A DNA stretch of 34,627 bases from Limosilactobacillus gorillae (GTDB taxonomy: Bacteria; Bacillota; Bacilli; Lactobacillales; Lactobacillaceae). Location of the stretch: contig NZ_BCAH01000013.1 in assembly GCF_001293735.1 (NCBI RefSeq), forward strand, positions 1-34,627, written 5' to 3'. The position numbers were made by a program, and so were the translations under genes. Below are positions 32,761 through 34,627 of the stretch, one piece after another. The notes beneath the pieces were generated by a model. It was not told the origin of the DNA and ran no database searches. It saw nothing but the letters and a program-made list of their open reading frames with translations. Positions within the stretch are counted from its first letter, which is position 1. Each line of letters starts with the position of its first letter.

Positions 32761-32799
32761 GGTAAAAACCTCCTTGGGATAAAGGCGAAGCGCCCTTCC

Positions 32800-33648
32800 T
32801 TAGTGCGGGTATTGGTGGTTAAATTCGTAAACTAGTTCTGGTTCCTGACTTAAGCGACGGTTCCTGTTAAGTCCCTTGATCAGCATCATTTCGTCGTCAC
32901 TTAACGTAAAGTCGTAGATGGCGGCGTTTTGGCTGATTCGATCTTTGTGGACCGACTTAGGAATAAAGGAGATACCAGATTGGAGTTGCCAGCGTAAGAT
33001 CACCTGGGCCACGGAACGGTCATGGGCACTGGCGATTTTTTTTAGGATTGGTTCTTCCATTAGTTGTCCCCGCCCAAGTGGGGCCCAGGCTTGAGTAACT
33101 ATGTTGTGAGCACGGTTGTATTCGACCATTGGCTCTTCTTGCAACCAAGGGTGGCGTTCCAATTGGTCAACAACTGGCATCTCCCGTGCTCTAGTTGCTA
33201 GGTATTGGAGGTGGATCATTCCGTAATTAGAGACACCGATTGACTTGGTAAGCCCGTCCCTTTTAAGGTCTTCAAAAGCTCGCCACGTGTCAAAGAAATG
33301 CTCGTTGATGGGCCAGTGGATCAGTAATAAATCGACGTAGTCTAGTTGCAGGCGTTTTAAGGATTCCTTGGTGGAAGCAATCGCCTGATCGTAGCCCTGG
33401 TTTTGTTCAGCAACCTTAGTGGTGATAAAGTAGTTATCCCGGGGTTGATTGAGTTCTTTTAAGGCCTTTCCCAGGGCAGCTTCATTTTCATACATTTGGG
33501 CTGTGTCAAACAGCCGGTAGCCTGCGTCAAAGGCATGTGTAACGGCGTTAATCAGTTCCCGATCATCAGTGATCTTGTAAACCCCAAAGCCATGGGAGGG
33601 CATTTGATTACCGTCGGCTAGGGTAAGTAAGTTACTTGAAATGTCCAT
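32800..33648 (-). CDS. Aldo/keto reductase
   Basis: NADPH-dependent carbonyl reductase of the AKR superfamily, 282 aa, (beta/alpha)8 barrel. The catalytic tetrad is visible: Asp48 (FDTAQMY), Tyr53, Lys78 (TTKV) and His111 (LLIHWP). NADP-binding segments include IPKSVHKDRISQN. The usual NQIE/HPW segment reads DQLERHPW here. ATG 33648 follows GAGGAGG. It resembles 2,5-diketo-gluconate/methylglyoxal reductase-type AKRs, but substrate cannot be assigned. It is divergent from the TIM-family gene. Confidence 0.93.
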   Translation of the reverse strand: MDISSNLLTLADGNQMPSHGFGVYKITDDRELINAVTHAFDAGYRLFDTAQMYENEAALGKALKELNQPRDNYFITTKVAEQNQGYDQAIASTKESLKRLQLDYVDLLLIHWPINEHFFDTWRAFEDLKRDGLTKSIGVSNYGMIHLQYLATRAREMPVVDQLERHPWLQEEPMVEYNRAHNIVTQAWAPLGRGQLMEEPILKKIASAHDRSVAQVILRWQLQSGISFIPKSVHKDRISQNAAIYDFTLSDDEMMLIKGLNRNRRLSQEPELVYEFNHQYPH

Positions 33649-33680
33649 AAGGGCAAAATCCTCCTCGGTGATTTCTTCTT

Positions 33681-33686
33681 ATTATA
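33681..33686 (-). promoter_or_regulatory. Possible -10 of the aldo/keto reductase gene
   Basis: TATAAT on the minus strand, about 33 bases before the ATG; no convincing -35 at standard spacing. Confidence 0.4.
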
Positions 33687-33718
33687 ACCAAAATTAACAA
33701 GAAGGGAATTAGTTGCAC

Positions 33719-33748
33719 TTGCCACCGTTGGTTCAAAGTGGGTAAAAT
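33719..33748 (+). promoter_or_regulatory. Putative promoter of the TIM-family gene
   Basis: TTGCCA (33719-33724), 18-base spacer, TAAAAT (33743-33748), about 45 bases before the ATG. Confidence 0.5.
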
Positions 33749-33792
33749 ATTATGGAAAAGTTTCCACTAGTAGTGAAAGCGAGGGATTAAAC

Positions 33793-34575
33793 ATGCGCAA
33801 GCCATTTGTGGTCGCGAACTGGAAAATGCATAAAAGCGTTGATGAAGCGTTAGACTTTATCCGGAGCTTACAAGGGCGTCTCCCAGATCCGGCACTGGTC
33901 GAGTCTGGGGTGGCCGCTAACTTTTTAGCCCTGTACCCAATGTTGCAAGAGGTTAAGGGTCAACCATTGGAAATTATTTCCCAAAATGCCTATGCGGAAT
34001 ATGAGGGGGCTTATACTGGTGAGGTAAGTCCTAAGGCCTTGGCTGACGCCGGGATTAACTACGCCTTGTTAGGACATATTGAACGGCGTAAGCTTTTTAA
34101 TGAGAATGATGACCTGGTTAACCGTAAGGTGATTGCCGCGTTGCAGGTCGGGATGACGCCGATTATCTGTACCGATGAGACGATGATTCAAAAAGAATTC
34201 AGCGGTAGTGTTCATTATGTTTTTGAACAATTAATTAACGTTCTACGCGGTGTTTCCTTTGATCAAGTTAAAAATATTATCATTTCATACGAACCAAGCT
34301 GGGCCGTAGGGGTTGGACAACATGCTAACCCAAACCTGGCCGAAGAGGGGTGTCGCCTAATTAGGCAGACCATTGCGGATTCTTATTCCTATGAGGTAGC
34401 CGATAAGATCCGGATCCTCTATGGTGGTTCCGTTAACCCGGAAAACATCAAGGAAATAATGAATAAGCCCAATATTGATGGTGTCTTAATTGGACGGGCC
34501 AGCCTGGATGCCGATAATTTTTTGTCGATGATTAATACGGTGGCTGATATTTATCAAAAAAAAGCTGCCCAATAG
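33793..34575 (+). CDS. Triosephosphate isomerase-family protein, divergent
   Basis: TIM-barrel isomerase, 260 aa, slightly longer than usual. Catalytic Lys11 (NWKMHK), His95 and Glu167 (YEPSW) are kept. Normally invariant positions differ: LGHSERR is LGHIERR (Ile96), the loop-6 lid WAIGTGKTA is WAVGVGQHA, and the phosphate-binding GGASL is GRASL (Arg235). This looks like a specialised paralogue rather than the glycolytic enzyme, perhaps acting on a tetrulose or related phosphate as TIM-like erythrulose-phosphate isomerases do; that is inference. A canonical TpiA would be expected elsewhere. ATG follows GCGAGGGATTAAAC. Confidence 0.85.
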   Translation: MRKPFVVANWKMHKSVDEALDFIRSLQGRLPDPALVESGVAANFLALYPMLQEVKGQPLEIISQNAYAEYEGAYTGEVSPKALADAGINYALLGHIERRKLFNENDDLVNRKVIAALQVGMTPIICTDETMIQKEFSGSVHYVFEQLINVLRGVSFDQVKNIIISYEPSWAVGVGQHANPNLAEEGCRLIRQTIADSYSYEVADKIRILYGGSVNPENIKEIMNKPNIDGVLIGRASLDADNFLSMINTVADIYQKKAAQ

Positions 34576-34627
34576 CTATGGTGCTAGATTAAAAAGATCC
34601 TGGATCGTGAAGTGCCCCATAATCGTT

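Noticed and set aside
1-34627. Mobile elements, CRISPR arrays, prophage or defence islands
   Set aside because: No transposase, integrase, att-like repeats, spaced repeats or defence-type genes were found; the window is housekeeping and metabolic.

Overview
The window reads as a chromosomal segment of a heterofermentative lactic acid bacterium, most likely a Limosilactobacillus close to L. fermentum. Support comes from Firmicutes gene order (murB-cdaA-cdaR-glmM-glmS), an Apf-type LysM protein, a mannose-family PTS with a ManO-type gene, a citrate lyase cluster, a tmRNA whose tag decodes as ANNNSQSYAYAA, and the codon use and AGGAGG ribosome sites. The species call is inference. No insertion sequence, prophage, CRISPR array or rRNA/tRNA gene was seen.

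Layout. (1) 1-6.8 kb: a leftward DnaQ-type exonuclease, then a rightward envelope-precursor block: murB, cdaA (c-di-AMP synthase), cdaR, glmM and, from its own promoter, glmS. (2) 6.8-11 kb: a short CcpA-type promoter followed by an intrinsic terminator with no ORF between them (candidate small RNA), an unrecognised 103-aa protein, an OatA-like acyltransferase, a HAD phosphatase and the secreted Apf protein. (3) 11-13.3 kb, leftward: manA and a DyP peroxidase. (4) 13.3-16.9 kb: mannose PTS IIAB-IIC-IID-ManO behind a cre site and a long leader. (5) 16.9-23.3 kb: a decayed citC, intact citD-citE-citF, an LDH-fold dehydrogenase with the malate-type specificity residue, a DASS anion transporter and a leftward TetR regulator. 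(6) 23.3-26.5 kb: tmRNA (leftward) and a two-component system. (7) 26.7-34.6 kb: a GRP-family sugar uptake protein, ahpC with a domain-permuted ahpF behind a PerR-like box, a GC-rich pgi with a small membrane protein, a leftward aldo/keto reductase plus matrixin-like protease that appears to start on AUU, and a divergent triosephosphate-isomerase-family gene.

How parts fit. glmM and glmS make glucosamine-1-P for murein while MurB acts further along the same route and CdaA/CdaR set c-di-AMP. ManA, the mannose PTS, the sugar uptake protein and Pgi feed hexose phosphates inward; cre-like sites sit at three promoters (small RNA, mannose PTS, sugar uptake). The citrate block can be read as import, cleavage to acetate and oxaloacetate, and reduction to malate, but its citC is a relic and neither citX nor citG is in the window, so lyase activity needs maturation proteins from elsewhere or has been lost.

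Best candidates for something undescribed: the putative CcpA-controlled small RNA at 6873-6959, with a complementary stretch over the ribosome site of the sugar uptake gene; the citC-less citrate lyase linked to a malate-type LDH homologue; and the mutually exclusive hairpins in the mannose PTS leader.
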